DNA of 64,000 nt from Methylovorus mays (GTDB taxonomy: Bacteria > Pseudomonadota > Gammaproteobacteria > Burkholderiales > Methylophilaceae), in contig NZ_JAJAVG010000008.1 in the NCBI RefSeq assembly GCF_020531915.1, forward strand, positions 496,001-560,000, given 5' to 3'. Under the pieces are notes generated by a model that saw only the letters and a list, made by a program, of their open reading frames with translations, searched no databases and was not told the DNA's origin. How positions within the stretch are numbered: the stretch's first letter is position 1; each line of letters begins with the position of its first letter. The position numbers and the translations under genes are program-made. This document shows positions 8,793-18,656 of the stretch, piece after piece.

Positions 8793-9206
8793 ATGGCAAG
8801 TTGTGAATTATGTGCAGTGCCGGGGGGCGAGTTGCAATGGCAGGATGAATTCTGCCGGGTGGTACGGGTGGAAGATCAGGATTATCCGGGCTTCTGCCGG
8901 GTGATACTTAACCGCCATGTCAAAGAAATGACGGATCTTGCCAGCGAGGATCAGCTACGCCTGATGCAAGTCGTCTTCATGGTGGAACAGGCCGTGCGCA
9001 AGATCATGCGGCCAGACAAGATCAACCTCGCGAGTCTGGGCAACATGACGCCGCATGTGCACTGGCATGTTATTCCGCGTTATAAACGTGACCGGCACTT
9101 CCCGGCCGCGATATGGGCTCCCGCACGCCGCGAGACCATGGCGCATCCGCTGGATGCCGCGACAGCCAGCGCGCTGAAACAGGAAATCCAGCAGAGGCTT
9201 GGCTAG
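8793..9206 (+). CDS. HIT family hydrolase
   Basis: A 137-residue protein with the histidine-triad motif His-x-His-x-His (HVHWHV, near residues 88-93), the catalytic core of nucleotide hydrolases and transferases acting on nucleoside phosphoramidates or dinucleotides. A leading CELC pair (residues 4-7) may contribute to metal binding, as in some HIT proteins. The gene starts at ATG 8793 after a CAACAGGG-type site. It is convergent with the ferredoxin gene at 9226, with a short gap and no obvious terminator. Confidence 0.9.
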   Translation: MASCELCAVPGGELQWQDEFCRVVRVEDQDYPGFCRVILNRHVKEMTDLASEDQLRLMQVVFMVEQAVRKIMRPDKINLASLGNMTPHVHWHVIPRYKRDRHFPAAIWAPARRETMAHPLDAATASALKQEIQQRLG

Positions 9207-9225
9207 CAGCTGAGCCTGAAATGCT

Positions 9226-9558
9226 CTAGCCCTGCAGTATTAGTCGCTCAACCGGCTTGCCGTTGATGAGATGCGACTCGATGATTTCATCAATGTCTTC
9301 GTTGTCCACAAAACCGTACCAGACGGCTTCCGGGTAAATCACCATCAGCGGGCCTTCGCTGCAGCGATCCAGACAGCCAGCACGATTGATACGCACATTA
9401 CCCTTGCCACTCAGCTTGAGCTTCTTGATGCGCGATTTCATGTAATCAAAGGCTGCCTCCGCGCCGTGATTGGCGCAGCAATCGGAGCCGTCCTCGCGCT
9501 TGTTGAGGCAGAAAAACACGTGATGCTGAAAATAAGGTGTCATGGCGTTCATTTTCAT
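9226..9558 (-). CDS. Thioredoxin-like [2Fe-2S] ferredoxin
   Basis: A 110-residue protein of the thioredoxin-fold ferredoxin family related to NuoE and the shethna-type proteins. Candidate cluster ligands are Cys17 (FFCLNKR), Cys27/28 (GSDCCANH) and the pair in AGCLDRCSEGP (Cys62, Cys66). The C-terminal VWYGFVDNEDIDEIIESHL is characteristic of the family. Starts at 9558, 9552 or 9543 (MTPYF) are all possible; none has a strong ribosome binding site. It is probably an electron carrier, with the partner unknown. Confidence 0.85.
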   Translation of the reverse strand: MKMNAMTPYFQHHVFFCLNKREDGSDCCANHGAEAAFDYMKSRIKKLKLSGKGNVRINRAGCLDRCSEGPLMVIYPEAVWYGFVDNEDIDEIIESHLINGKPVERLILQG

Positions 9559-9599
9559 GAGGCTAGGTTATGAAAGGCATGGCCGCGCAATGAAGACGG

Positions 9600-10556
9600 C
9601 TACTCCGTGGTCAGACTGTCCTGGCGGGTAAAGTTCCAGGTGCGGGTCACACTCAGGATATCCGTATCGGCGCGCACGTTTTCCGGAAACGGGGCAAAGG
9701 GTGCCGCCAGTTCCACAATGCGCCGCGCACCGTCATCCAGTTCTTTATAGCCGGAACTCTGATTGATTTCGATCTTGTCCAGGCTACCATCGGCGCGGAT
9801 GGAGACGGTCATGGTCAGCTTGCCATACAGTTTTTTATCCTTGGCGGCTTCGGGATAATTGAGGCTGCCGACCTTCTCGACCTTCTGCCGCCAGTTATCC
9901 ACGTAAGCGGCAAAACGATACTCCTGGGCGCGGGCACCGATAAACTTGCGCTTGGGCCGCTTCTGATACTCATCCTGCTGCTTGGCAATTTGCGCTTCCA
10001 GTCGCGCCATATCCAGGCTGCTTGCCAAGAGGTCAGCGGCTTTGAGCGATTTGCTGCTGGCCGCCTGCTCACCGGTTTCCGGCTTCACAGCGGCGGCTTC
10101 CTGCATGGGGCGGGTATCCACCTTGTTGGTCGATTGCATCTGATGCATCAGCTCCTGCACCTGCTTTTCCAGCTCGGCGACCTTTTGCTGCCTGCGCTCG
10201 GCTTCCGAGGTGGCCGCAGATGCCTGCATCGCACTTTGCCGCGATTGCGCTTCAGGCTTGGGCGTGGTTTCCTTGGGAGGCTGGTCAGGCGGCGGCAAGG
10301 CCGACTTCATGCGCCGGTCAGCATCGGTATTACCGCCGCGATTCAGGTTGGCTTGCGCCAGCGCATCGGCTTTTTCCGGCTTGCTTTCCGTTCTGGTATT
10401 CACCAGCACGACGTCCATGGACGACATCTTGTCCTTCAGCACCTGCAAGTCAGGCGCCTTGAAATCCAGGCTGGCAATGAGCGCAATATGCAACACGGCC
10501 GACACCAGCAAGGTGACGCCCAGCGCATCAAGGCGGCTCAACATGCGCAGGTTCAA
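9600..10556 (-). CDS. TonB-like energy transducer
   Basis: A 318-residue envelope protein with the TonB layout: one N-terminal membrane helix (residues ~12-30), a long Pro/Lys/Gln-rich periplasmic spacer including a coiled-coil-like stretch (~115-150), and a C-terminal TonB domain (~235-310) with YPEAAKDKKLYGKLTMTVSI and GSLDKIEINQSSGY. TonB-type proteins carry proton-motive force from ExbB/ExbD to outer-membrane receptors; no exbBD genes lie in this window. Its ATG overlaps the mpl stop by four bases (ATGA), so the two genes are co-translated. Confidence 0.85.
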   Translation of the reverse strand: MNLRMLSRLDALGVTLLVSAVLHIALIASLDFKAPDLQVLKDKMSSMDVVLVNTRTESKPEKADALAQANLNRGGNTDADRRMKSALPPPDQPPKETTPKPEAQSRQSAMQASAATSEAERRQQKVAELEKQVQELMHQMQSTNKVDTRPMQEAAAVKPETGEQAASSKSLKAADLLASSLDMARLEAQIAKQQDEYQKRPKRKFIGARAQEYRFAAYVDNWRQKVEKVGSLNYPEAAKDKKLYGKLTMTVSIRADGSLDKIEINQSSGYKELDDGARRIVELAAPFAPFPENVRADTDILSVTRTWNFTRQDSLTTE

Positions 10557-11926
10557 GCCGCCAGCCTTTCCAGCAGTTTCTGATGGATACCGCCAAAGCC
10601 ACCATTGCTCATGATCAAAATATGGTCACCGCTGCGCGCTTCATGGGCAATGGCTTCTACCAGCTTCGTCATGTCGGTTTCCACCACTGCAATATCCCCC
10701 ATGCCCTGCAGGGCTTCGGCGGCATCCCAGCCCAGATTGGCGCCATAGCAATAAACGCGATCCGCTGCAGTAAGGCTGGCGGGCAAGGCGGCTTTCATCA
10801 CCCCTAGCTTCATGGTGTTGGAGCGAGGTTCCAGCACCGCCAGGATACGCGACGAGCCGACTTTGGCGCGCAAACCTTCCAGCGTGGTGGTAATGGCAGT
10901 CGGGTGATGCGCGAAGTCATCGTAGACCGTAATGCCTTTCACCTCGCCGCGTACTTCCATGCGACGTTTCACATTCTGGAATTCGGCAAGCGCCGCAATG
11001 CCGCCCTCAACTGGCACACCCACATGGCGCGCAGCCGCCAGCGCGGCCAATGCATTCATGCGGTTATGCTCGCCCAGCAAGCTCCATTGCACGCGGCCCA
11101 ATACCTGCTCGCCGTGTATGACATCAAAACTGCCCTCGGCATCGGCGGCGCCAGCATGCCAGCCATGAGCATCGCCGAAGGTTTCCACCGGGGTCCAGCA
11201 GCCACGTGCGATCACACGCTGCAGGCTCTCCTCACGTCCATTGGCGACTACCAGACCCTGCTGTGGCACGGTGCGTACCAGATGGTGAAACTGGGTTTCA
11301 ATGGCGGCCAGATCGGCAAAAATATCAGCATGGTCAAACTCGAGATTATTGAGCACGGCCGTGCGTGGGCGATAGTGGACAAACTTGGAGCGCTTGTCGA
11401 AAAACGCCGTGTCGTATTCATCAGCTTCAATCACGAAAAAGGGTGAGCGGCCCTGTGGCTCCTGACGCGGAGCGCCGGGCAAGCGGGCAGAGATATGAAA
11501 ATTCTGCGGCACGCCGCCAATCAGAAAGCCAGGCGCCAGCCCGGCGTATTCCAGGATCCAGGCCAGCATGGAACTGGTGGTGGTTTTGCCATGCGTGCCC
11601 GCCACTGCGAGCACCCATTTATCGTGCAATACATTCTCGGCCAGCCACTGCGGGCCCGAGACATAGGGCAAGCCACGATTGAGGATTTCCTCCATCAATG
11701 GGTTGCCACGCGAGACCACATTGCCAATGACGTAAATATCGGGATTGAGCGCGGTTTGCTCCGGGGAAAAACCTTCGGTCAGGTCTATGCCCTGCGCCTC
11801 CAGTTGCGTGCTCATCGGCGGGTAGACATTGGCATCGCAACCTGTCACGCGATGGCCTGCGGCTTTGGCAAGCACTGCAATGCCGCCCATGAACGTACCG
11901 CAAATGCCGAGGATGTGAATATGCAT
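10553..11926 (-). CDS. mpl: UDP-N-acetylmuramate:murein tripeptide ligase Mpl
   Basis: Mpl recycles cell-wall peptides by joining L-Ala-gamma-D-Glu-meso-DAP to UDP-MurNAc in the cytoplasm. The 457-residue protein is the usual length. It begins MHIHILGICGTFMGGIAVLA, a nucleotide-binding N-terminus typical of Mpl, and has the Mur-ligase P-loop AGTHGKTTTSS (~residue 109). The central domain keeps EADEYDTAFFDKRSKFVHY and the C-terminal domain keeps DDFAHHPTAI. The TonB-like gene overlaps its 3' end by four bases. Confidence 0.96.
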   Translation of the reverse strand: MHIHILGICGTFMGGIAVLAKAAGHRVTGCDANVYPPMSTQLEAQGIDLTEGFSPEQTALNPDIYVIGNVVSRGNPLMEEILNRGLPYVSGPQWLAENVLHDKWVLAVAGTHGKTTTSSMLAWILEYAGLAPGFLIGGVPQNFHISARLPGAPRQEPQGRSPFFVIEADEYDTAFFDKRSKFVHYRPRTAVLNNLEFDHADIFADLAAIETQFHHLVRTVPQQGLVVANGREESLQRVIARGCWTPVETFGDAHGWHAGAADAEGSFDVIHGEQVLGRVQWSLLGEHNRMNALAALAAARHVGVPVEGGIAALAEFQNVKRRMEVRGEVKGITVYDDFAHHPTAITTTLEGLRAKVGSSRILAVLEPRSNTMKLGVMKAALPASLTAADRVYCYGANLGWDAAEALQGMGDIAVVETDMTKLVEAIAHEARSGDHILIMSNGGFGGIHQKLLERLAA

Positions 11927-12111
11927 GATGTGTTCTTAACGAGTGATGACGGGATAAGGAATGTTTCTTAGTTGTAAAAACTATTGCTTAATGATCCCGT
12001 TAGCTTTTAAAGTATTTAAAAAATAGTGTCCTGTACCATTTTATGCATAATGATAAGCGATAGCAGGACTAAAAGGCAGTCAGTATCACTTGAATATGGG
12101 GAGCACCGTTG

Positions 12112-13380
12112 ATGAGTAGCGCAGTAATCGAGCCATTAGGCTCAGGAGGGGCCGATGTCTTTCTAGGACGCCAGCCCATATTGACTGCGAATCGAAAAAT
12201 CATAGCCTATGAGTTGCTGTTCCGGTCGGAAGCCAGCCTCTCGGCTGACGTGGTGGATGATGTGCTTGCCACCTCCACCGTCATCGTCAATATGCTGAGT
12301 GAATTCGGCCTTGAGCTGGTACTTGGCAGTGAAGATGCCTTTCTGAATGTCTCCGCCAGCCTGCTGATGAGCGAGACGCTGGAATTGTTACCGCCAGAAC
12401 GTGTCATTCTGGAAATTCTGGAAGATGTTCCCATCAATACACAAATCGTCGAGCGCTGTGCGGCCTTGAAAGAAATGGGCTTCCGCATTGCGCTGGATGA
12501 CTTCCTTTACCGCCCGGAATATGACCACATTCTGCCTCTGGTCGATATCGTCAAGGTCGATCTGACACTCACCCCTCTCAAGCACATGGCGCCCTCGCTG
12601 ACCGTGTTGCGCAAGCATGACCACATTCAACTCCTTGCCGAAAAAGTCCAGAACGAAGAGGAATTTGAAGCCTTCAAGAAACTGGGGTTCGAGTTGTTCC
12701 AAGGCTATTTTTTCGCGCAGCCCGTTATCCTGCAAGGCAAAAAACCCCAGCCTAACCAGATGACGCTGATGCGCATCATGGGCATGCTGATCAGTGATGC
12801 CAATCTGCAAGAACTGGAAGAGCCCTTCAAGCAAAGCCCTGATCTCTCGGTCAGCCTGCTGCGCCTGGTGAATTCGGTGGGTATCAGTGGGGGACGCCAG
12901 CAGGAAATCGGCTCCATACGCCAGGCCATTGCCGTGCTGGGCCAGCGGCAACTCCTGCGCTGGGTGCAGCTCCTGCTGTATGTATCGCCCGAAGCAGGTA
13001 ATGCCAGCAACCTGATGCAGCAAGTCGCCAGCCGCGCGCGCCTGATGGAACTCATCGCGCTCAAGCTGCAATCGCCAGAACCTCGTTTCAGTGATCAGGC
13101 GTTCATGGTCGGCATGCTGTCGCTGGTCGATGCCGTACTGCAGGTGCCTATCGAGAAAATCCTGAATGAAATCGGCCTGATGGAGCACCTGAAACAGGCG
13201 ATCCTGGCGCACGAAGGCCCGCTCGGACAGTTATTGCAACTGGCGCAGGAAATAGAACGCACCGACTTTGAAGCCGTACGTGCCGACCTTCATGCATTGG
13301 GCATCAGCGTCGGTGACTTTACCGCTATCCAGCTGCAAGCCATGCAATGGGCCGCCGAGCTTAACAAGCAGGCAGCCTGA
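12112..13380 (+). CDS. EAL-HDOD signalling protein
   Basis: A 422-residue cytosolic protein with an N-terminal EAL-like domain (~15-210) and a C-terminal HDOD domain (~215-410), the YuxH-type arrangement. The EAL domain has YELLFRS in place of the canonical EAL signature and keeps DDFLY. Most catalytic acidic residues are not evident, so c-di-GMP hydrolysis is doubtful; such proteins more often act as regulators of motility or biofilm. I chose ATG at 12112 with GGGGAG upstream; the TTG at 12109 is less likely. A strong terminator follows. Confidence 0.88.
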   Translation: MSSAVIEPLGSGGADVFLGRQPILTANRKIIAYELLFRSEASLSADVVDDVLATSTVIVNMLSEFGLELVLGSEDAFLNVSASLLMSETLELLPPERVILEILEDVPINTQIVERCAALKEMGFRIALDDFLYRPEYDHILPLVDIVKVDLTLTPLKHMAPSLTVLRKHDHIQLLAEKVQNEEEFEAFKKLGFELFQGYFFAQPVILQGKKPQPNQMTLMRIMGMLISDANLQELEEPFKQSPDLSVSLLRLVNSVGISGGRQQEIGSIRQAIAVLGQRQLLRWVQLLLYVSPEAGNASNLMQQVASRARLMELIALKLQSPEPRFSDQAFMVGMLSLVDAVLQVPIEKILNEIGLMEHLKQAILAHEGPLGQLLQLAQEIERTDFEAVRADLHALGISVGDFTAIQLQAMQWAAELNKQAA

Positions 13381-13419
13381 GCAAAGGCGATGTCACGAGA
13401 GTGGCATCGCACGCCCCAC

Positions 13420-13448
13420 AAAAAAGCCGGCAATCAGCCGGCTTTTTT
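13420..13448. terminator. Bidirectional terminator
   Basis: An 11-bp stem (13420-13430 with 13438-13448), with A and T runs forming its outer part, lies between the convergent EAL-HDOD gene and metH. Confidence 0.9.
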
Positions 13449-13481
13449 ATTGCGCTGCCTTGCAACAGGGCAGGCTAAAGA

Positions 13482-16400
13482 TTACAGATTGGGCGCGAGC
13501 CAGCGCTCCAGATACTCCTCCGAAAGCCCGCGTCTTGTCGCCATGTCCTTGAGCTGATCCTGCCCTATCTTGTCCACGCTGAAGTACTTGGCATCAGCAT
13601 GGGCCAGATAAAAACCGGAGACAGCTGCGGCAGGCATCATGGCCAGCGACTCGGTCAGTGTCATGCCGATTTCCTCGCACTGCATGACCTGGAACATATC
13701 AGGTTTGACGGTATGGTCCGGACAGGCCGGGTAACCGGGCGCCGGGCGAATACCACGATACTGCTCCTTGATCAGCGCATCATTATCCAGTTGCTCATCA
13801 GCGGCATATCCCCAGAGATCAGTCCGTACCCGGGCGTGCAGGTACTCGGCAAACGCTTCCGCCAGTCTATCGGCCAGCGATTTCAGCATGATGCTGCTGT
13901 AATCGTCATGGTCGTTCTCGAAGCGTTCGAGGTATTTGTCGATCCCCAACCCACCCGTGACAGCAAACATGCCGATGTAATCGGCCACGCCAGATGCCTT
14001 GGGCGCAATGTAATCGGCCAGACACTGATTGGGGCGTGCCACGCCATCAATCACCGGCTTGGCCGTCTGCTGGCGCATGCCATACCAGGTAAAGGCGACC
14101 TGGCTGCGAGTATCGTCGGTGTAGATTTCAATATCGTCATCGTTGACCGTATTGGCAGGCAATAAGGCAACAACGCCGTTGGCGGTCAGCCAGCGCCCTT
14201 CGATAATTTTTTTCAGCATGGCCTGGCCTTCTGCCAGCAGCTTGGTGGCCGCTTCACCAACCACGCTATCGGTCAGAATGGCCGGATAAAAGCCAGCCAG
14301 ATCCCATGTCTGGAAAAATGGGCCCCAGTCGATGTATTCAGCAATGGTCGCCAGATCAATATTCTTGAACACGCGTCGACCAATAAACTTGGGTTTCACT
14401 GGGACATGTGTGCCATCAAATGCGGCTTTAACCTTGTTGGCACGGGCCTGCGCCAAGGTCAGCATGGTCGGGCCTTTTTTATTGGCATGCTGGGTACGCG
14501 CGCGGTCGTAATCTGCCGCAACTTCGCTGATATAACTCTCCCGCTGTTCGGGCGTCAGCAGCGACTGCATCACGGATACCGAGCGCGAGGCATCCGGCAC
14601 ATAGATCACTGGCCCTTCGTAATTTGGCGCGATCTTGACCGCAGTGTGCGCACGGGATGTCGTCGCACCACCTATCAACAACGGTATCTTCAGCATGCGG
14701 AAGTGCGGGTCGCGCTGCATTTCCTTGGCGACATAGGCCATTTCTTCCAGCGACGGCGTGATGAGGCCAGATAAACCGATGATGTCGGCATTCTCGACCT
14801 TGGCCGTCGCCAGGATTTCCGAGCATGGCACCATCACGCCCATGTTCACCACTTCGAAGTTGTTGCACTGCAACACCACCGACACAATGTTTTTGCCAAT
14901 ATCGTGCACATCGCCTTTTACCGTCGCGATCACCACCTTGCCCTTGGGCTTGGCCGCCACCCCAGTGCGCTTTTCTTCAGCGGCTTTTTCTTCCTCAATA
15001 AAGGGAATCAGGTGGGCCACCGCCTGCTTCATCACGCGCGCAGATTTCACTACCTGCGGCAGGAACATCTTGCCCTGACCAAACAGGTCACCCACCACAT
15101 TCATACCGTCCATCAGCGGGCCTTCGATCACATTGATCGGGCGCCCCCCGGCGGCCATCACTTGCTGGCGCGCTTCTTCGGTGTCTTCCACAATAAATTC
15201 GGTAATGCCATGCACCATGGCATGTTCCAGCCGCTTGCCCACCGATACCGGCTGTTCAGGTGTGCCGCGCCACTCCAGCGTGGGCGCTTCTTTCTTGCCG
15301 CCAGCGGTCAAGGTGGCCGCAAATTCGATCATGCGCTCCGTCGCATCTTCACGGCGATTCAACACCACATCTTCCACACGCTCGCGCAGCTCGGCAGGCA
15401 AATCATCGTACACACCGACCATGCCGGCATTGACGATACCCATGGTCATGCCCGCCTTGATGGCGTGATACAGGAACACGGTATGGATGGCTTCGCGGGC
15501 CGGGTCATTGCCGCGGAAGCTGAAGCTCACATTGGAAACGCCCCCGGAAATCTTGGCGTAAGGCAGGTTTTCCTTGATCCAGCGCGTGGCGTTGATGAAA
15601 TCCACCGCGTAGTTGTTGTGCTCCTCAATACCGGTGGCAACAGCAAAGATATTGGGGTCGAAGATAATGTCTTCGGGCGGGAAAGCCGCCTCATTGACCA
15701 GCAAATCATAAGCACGTTTGCAGATCTCGATCTTGCGCTCATAGGTATCCGCCTGGCCTTTTTCATCAAAAGCCATGACGATGACCGCGGCGCCATAGCG
15801 GCGGCACAGGCGCGCCTGCCGCAGAAACTCGGCTTCGCCCTCCTTCATGGAGATGGAGTTGACGATGGACTTGCCTTGCACGCACTTCAAGCCTGCCTCG
15901 ATGACTTCCCACTTGGAGGAGTCGATCATGATGGGCACACGGGCAATGTCAGGCTCGGAGGCAACCAGATTCAGGAAGTGCGTCATCGCCTTCACCGCGT
16001 CCAGCATGCCTTCATCCATGTTGATATCGATGACTTGCGCGCCGTTTTCTACCTGCTGACGTGCCACCTGCAGGGCATCCTCATATTGTTCGTTGAGGAT
16101 CATGCGGGCAAAGGCCTTGGAACCGGTGACATTGGTACGCTCGCCTACATTCACAAACAGGGAGCTGTCATCAATGATAAAAGGCTCAAGACCGGCCAGC
16201 AGCGTGGCATGACGAGGTGCCGGCACTTGGCGTGGAGCGATATTTTTCACCGTCTCGGCAATGGCCTGGATATGCGCAGGCGTGGTGCCGCAGCAGCCGC
16301 CTGCCACATTCACAAAACCGCTCTCGGCAAACTCCTTGAGCAGGCTGGAAGTATCTTGCGGCTCCTCGTCAAAACCGGTGTCCGACATGGGATTAGGTAA

Positions 16401-17351
16401 ACCGGCATTGGGGTAAATGCAGACAAAGGTATCGGCGATCTTGGACAACTCTTCGGCATAAGGCCGCATCAGCGCGGCGCCCAAGGCACAGTTAAGACCG
16501 ATGGTCAGTGGCCGGGCGTGGCGCACGGAATGCCAGAAAGCAGGCACCGTCTGACCTGAGAGTATGCGTCCGGAGGCATCTGTTACCGTGCCGGAAATCA
16601 TGATGGGCAGGCGCTTGCCGCTTTGCTCAAAGTAGGCATCAATCGCAAACAGCGCGGCCTTGCAGTTCAGCGTATCAAAGATGGTTTCGACCAGCAGGAT
16701 GTCGGCACCGCCCTCCACCAGCGCAATGGTCTGCTCCAGGTAAGCCTTCACCAGCTGATCAAAGGTAATGTTGCGGGCGGCCGGGTCGTTAACGTCGGGG
16801 GAAATGGACGCGGTTTTGGGCGTAGGCCCCAGGGCACCTGCCACAAAGCGCGGTTTGTCCGGCGTGCTGTATTTGTCGCACGCGGCGCGTGCCAGCTTGG
16901 CGGCTTCCACGTTCATCTCAAACGCGAGATGCGCCATGTGGTAATCCTCCTGCGCAACCGTGGTCGCCCCGAAGGTGTTGGTCTCGATAATATCGGCACC
17001 TGCGGCCAGATATTGCTCGTGGATTTCCTGGATGATGTGCGGCTGGGTCAGCGTCAGCAGCTCATTATTGCCTTTGACGAACAGTTCGCGCGCCTCGCCT
17101 TCCGCAGGCGCTGCATGCGGCTGACCACACCCACAGCCATCGCCATTGGGGCAGAATGCCAAGCCTGGCTTGAAATCGGCAAACCGGCCCTGCGGGCCAC
17201 CGCGATAATCTTCCTCTGTCAGCTTGTAGCGCTGAATCATGGTCCCCATGGCGCCATCCAGAATCAGGATGCGTGCTGCCAGCAGCTCGCGCAGGCGAAC
17301 CTCAGTAGCAGAGATGGGAATGGCAGTGGATAACGTAGACGGCTGGTTCAT
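13482..17351 (-). CDS. metH: Cobalamin-dependent methionine synthase
   Basis: MetH transfers the methyl group of 5-methyl-tetrahydrofolate to homocysteine through methylcobalamin. The 1289-residue chain has all four modules in order: the homocysteine domain with zinc ligands (GLNCALG and GGCCGTTP), the folate domain, the B12-binding domain with DVHDIGKN (the DxHxxG motif), and the activation domain for reactivation by S-adenosylmethionine. It is somewhat longer than E. coli MetH. Part of the excess is a Cys-rich insert around residues 65-95 ([10 protein letters not shown]), within the first barrel. The start is ATG 17351. A hairpin-bearing leader of ~75 nt precedes it; I saw no B12 or SAH riboswitch. 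Confidence 0.97.
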   Translation of the reverse strand: MNQPSTLSTAIPISATEVRLRELLAARILILDGAMGTMIQRYKLTEEDYRGGPQGRFADFKPGLAFCPNGDGCGCGQPHAAPAEGEARELFVKGNNELLTLTQPHIIQEIHEQYLAAGADIIETNTFGATTVAQEDYHMAHLAFEMNVEAAKLARAACDKYSTPDKPRFVAGALGPTPKTASISPDVNDPAARNITFDQLVKAYLEQTIALVEGGADILLVETIFDTLNCKAALFAIDAYFEQSGKRLPIMISGTVTDASGRILSGQTVPAFWHSVRHARPLTIGLNCALGAALMRPYAEELSKIADTFVCIYPNAGLPNPMSDTGFDEEPQDTSSLLKEFAESGFVNVAGGCCGTTPAHIQAIAETVKNIAPRQVPAPRHATLLAGLEPFIIDDSSLFVNVGERTNVTGSKAFARMILNEQYEDALQVARQQVENGAQVIDINMDEGMLDAVKAMTHFLNLVASEPDIARVPIMIDSSKWEVIEAGLKCVQGKSIVNSISMKEGEAEFLRQARLCRRYGAAVIVMAFDEKGQADTYERKIEICKRAYDLLVNEAAFPPEDIIFDPNIFAVATGIEEHNNYAVDFINATRWIKENLPYAKISGGVSNVSFSFRGNDPAREAIHTVFLYHAIKAGMTMGIVNAGMVGVYDDLPAELRERVEDVVLNRREDATERMIEFAATLTAGGKKEAPTLEWRGTPEQPVSVGKRLEHAMVHGITEFIVEDTEEARQQVMAAGGRPINVIEGPLMDGMNVVGDLFGQGKMFLPQVVKSARVMKQAVAHLIPFIEEEKAAEEKRTGVAAKPKGKVVIATVKGDVHDIGKNIVSVVLQCNNFEVVNMGVMVPCSEILATAKVENADIIGLSGLITPSLEEMAYVAKEMQRDPHFRMLKIPLLIGGATTSRAHTAVKIAPNYEGPVIYVPDASRSVSVMQSLLTPEQRESYISEVAADYDRARTQHANKKGPTMLTLAQARANKVKAAFDGTHVPVKPKFIGRRVFKNIDLATIAEYIDWGPFFQTWDLAGFYPAILTDSVVGEAATKLLAEGQAMLKKIIEGRWLTANGVVALLPANTVNDDDIEIYTDDTRSQVAFTWYGMRQQTAKPVIDGVARPNQCLADYIAPKASGVADYIGMFAVTGGLGIDKYLERFENDHDDYSSIMLKSLADRLAEAFAEYLHARVRTDLWGYAADEQLDNDALIKEQYRGIRPAPGYPACPDHTVKPDMFQVMQCEEIGMTLTESLAMMPAAAVSGFYLAHADAKYFSVDKIGQDQLKDMATRRGLSEEYLERWLAPNL

Positions 17352-17434
17352 GGGGCGCTCATATAGTGATGGCTAGTCTGGCATGACAGCCATGCGCAGA
17401 CCTTGCGGTCAGCAGGTATTAAGACAAAGGCGTC

Positions 17435-17440
17435 ATTATA
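17435..17440 (-). promoter_or_regulatory. Probable -10 element of metH
   Basis: A perfect TATAAT on the minus strand would give a ~75-nt leader before metH. The leader contains two small hairpins (GACC/GGTC near 17401 and ATGGCT/AGCCAT near 17385). No good -35 is visible, so the call is tentative. Confidence 0.4.
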
Positions 17441-17599
17441 AAACAGGCACTGCTCTCAGGCACAGGCGATTGTTTATGAGCAGCTTTCTCTGGCTCATGG
17501 CAGGCAACGAGGGTCATAGGACTACAATTGCGCTATCGGGTTCAGATCAAGGCATTTTTGAGACATGATTGCCTGTCACTGCCAGACATCACCTCTGGT

Positions 17600-18643
17600 T
17601 CAAACCACCGTGGTGCCCAACAAGCTGCCTATCCAGTAGGTCATGGCTCCTGCAGCGCTACCAATCAACAGCATGCGCAGGCCACCCTGCCAGGCATTTC
17701 GTCCGGTAAACAGGGATAAGGCAGCGCCTATGCCAAACAAGGCAAGCGCCGTCAGCGCAATGGCTCCCTTTAGTGCATGCGCGCCGCCGCCCAGCAAATA
17801 AGGCAGCAATGGCACCAGTCCGCCCAGGGTAAACGCCAGAAAGGAGGATAGGGCCGCCGTCCAGGGAGAGCCCAGCTCATCAGGGTTCAAACCCAGCTCT
17901 TCCCGCGCCAGGGCATCCAGGCCTTTTTCCGGGTCGGCCACCATGCGCTCGGCCAAGGCCCGCGCTTCGGCTTCATTCAAGCCTCGGGCCTGGTAAATCA
18001 GCTGCAGCTCACGTGCCTCCTGTTCTGGGTATTGCGCCAGCTCATCGCGCTCCAGCCCGATCTGATACTCAAACATTTCACGTTGCGATCGCATGGAAAT
18101 ATACTCGCCCGCCGCCATGGAAAATGCCCCAGCCAGCAAACCCGCTACGCCAGTCATGAGGATGGTCGACACATTGGCCGCCGCTCCGGCGACGCCCATC
18201 ACCAGGCATGCGATCGATACCAGACCATCATTGACACCAAACACGGCAGCACGCAGGCCGCCGCTGGTACCCGCATTACGATGACTAAGCTCAACGTCAT
18301 TAATGGAAAGAGGTGTCGGATGTCCATTCTGCTGCCGCGGCTGCCGGTAAACGGATAGGCCACGTATCTTGATGGCGGCCAGCAAGGGCTTCAATCGCTT
18401 CACCCCCAGTTTCCGTAACAGCAACAAAACCAGGCGAGTACGTAAATCCGGCTGATATATCTCGGGTATCGCCAAGCCTTTGGCAGTGCCTTGCTTGCGC
18501 CATATCCCGGCTTGAAACTCCGCCTCGGTCGCCAACTTCCTGAACAGATCACGGTGCGCCTCGACGGGCTCCTGCGCTGACATTTGCTTGTAAATGCAGG
18601 CAGATCGCATTTCTTCAATCCAGGCGGAGTGGTATTTTTCCAT
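17600..18643 (-). CDS. VIT1/CCC1-family metal transporter with helical N-terminal domain
   Basis: This 347-residue inner-membrane protein matches the VIT1/CCC1 family of iron and manganese transporters. The first ~100 residues are a cytosolic helical domain resembling a ferritin-like or rubrerythrin-like module (EAEFQAGIWRKQ). The VIT core begins at GGLRAAVFGVNDGLVSIACLVMGV and contains AGAFSMAAGEYISMRSQ; three further helices lie at the C-terminus. I chose ATG at 18643, which leaves a 13-base gap after comM; longer frames run into comM. It may be co-transcribed with comM by position only. Confidence 0.85.
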   Translation of the reverse strand: MEKYHSAWIEEMRSACIYKQMSAQEPVEAHRDLFRKLATEAEFQAGIWRKQGTAKGLAIPEIYQPDLRTRLVLLLLRKLGVKRLKPLLAAIKIRGLSVYRQPRQQNGHPTPLSINDVELSHRNAGTSGGLRAAVFGVNDGLVSIACLVMGVAGAAANVSTILMTGVAGLLAGAFSMAAGEYISMRSQREMFEYQIGLERDELAQYPEQEARELQLIYQARGLNEAEARALAERMVADPEKGLDALAREELGLNPDELGSPWTAALSSFLAFTLGGLVPLLPYLLGGGAHALKGAIALTALALFGIGAALSLFTGRNAWQGGLRMLLIGSAAGAMTYWIGSLLGTTVV

Positions 18644-18656
18644 GAGTAAAAAGCCT

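Noticed and set aside
14904-16400. A 498-codon open frame antisense to metH
   Set aside because: It is a shadow of the GC-rich metH codons; His/Arg/Gly-rich, no ribosome binding site, no recognisable domain.
17352-17599. Looked for a cobalamin, SAM or SAH riboswitch before metH
   Set aside because: I found only two small hairpins and a TATAAT; none of the conserved aptamer elements is present.
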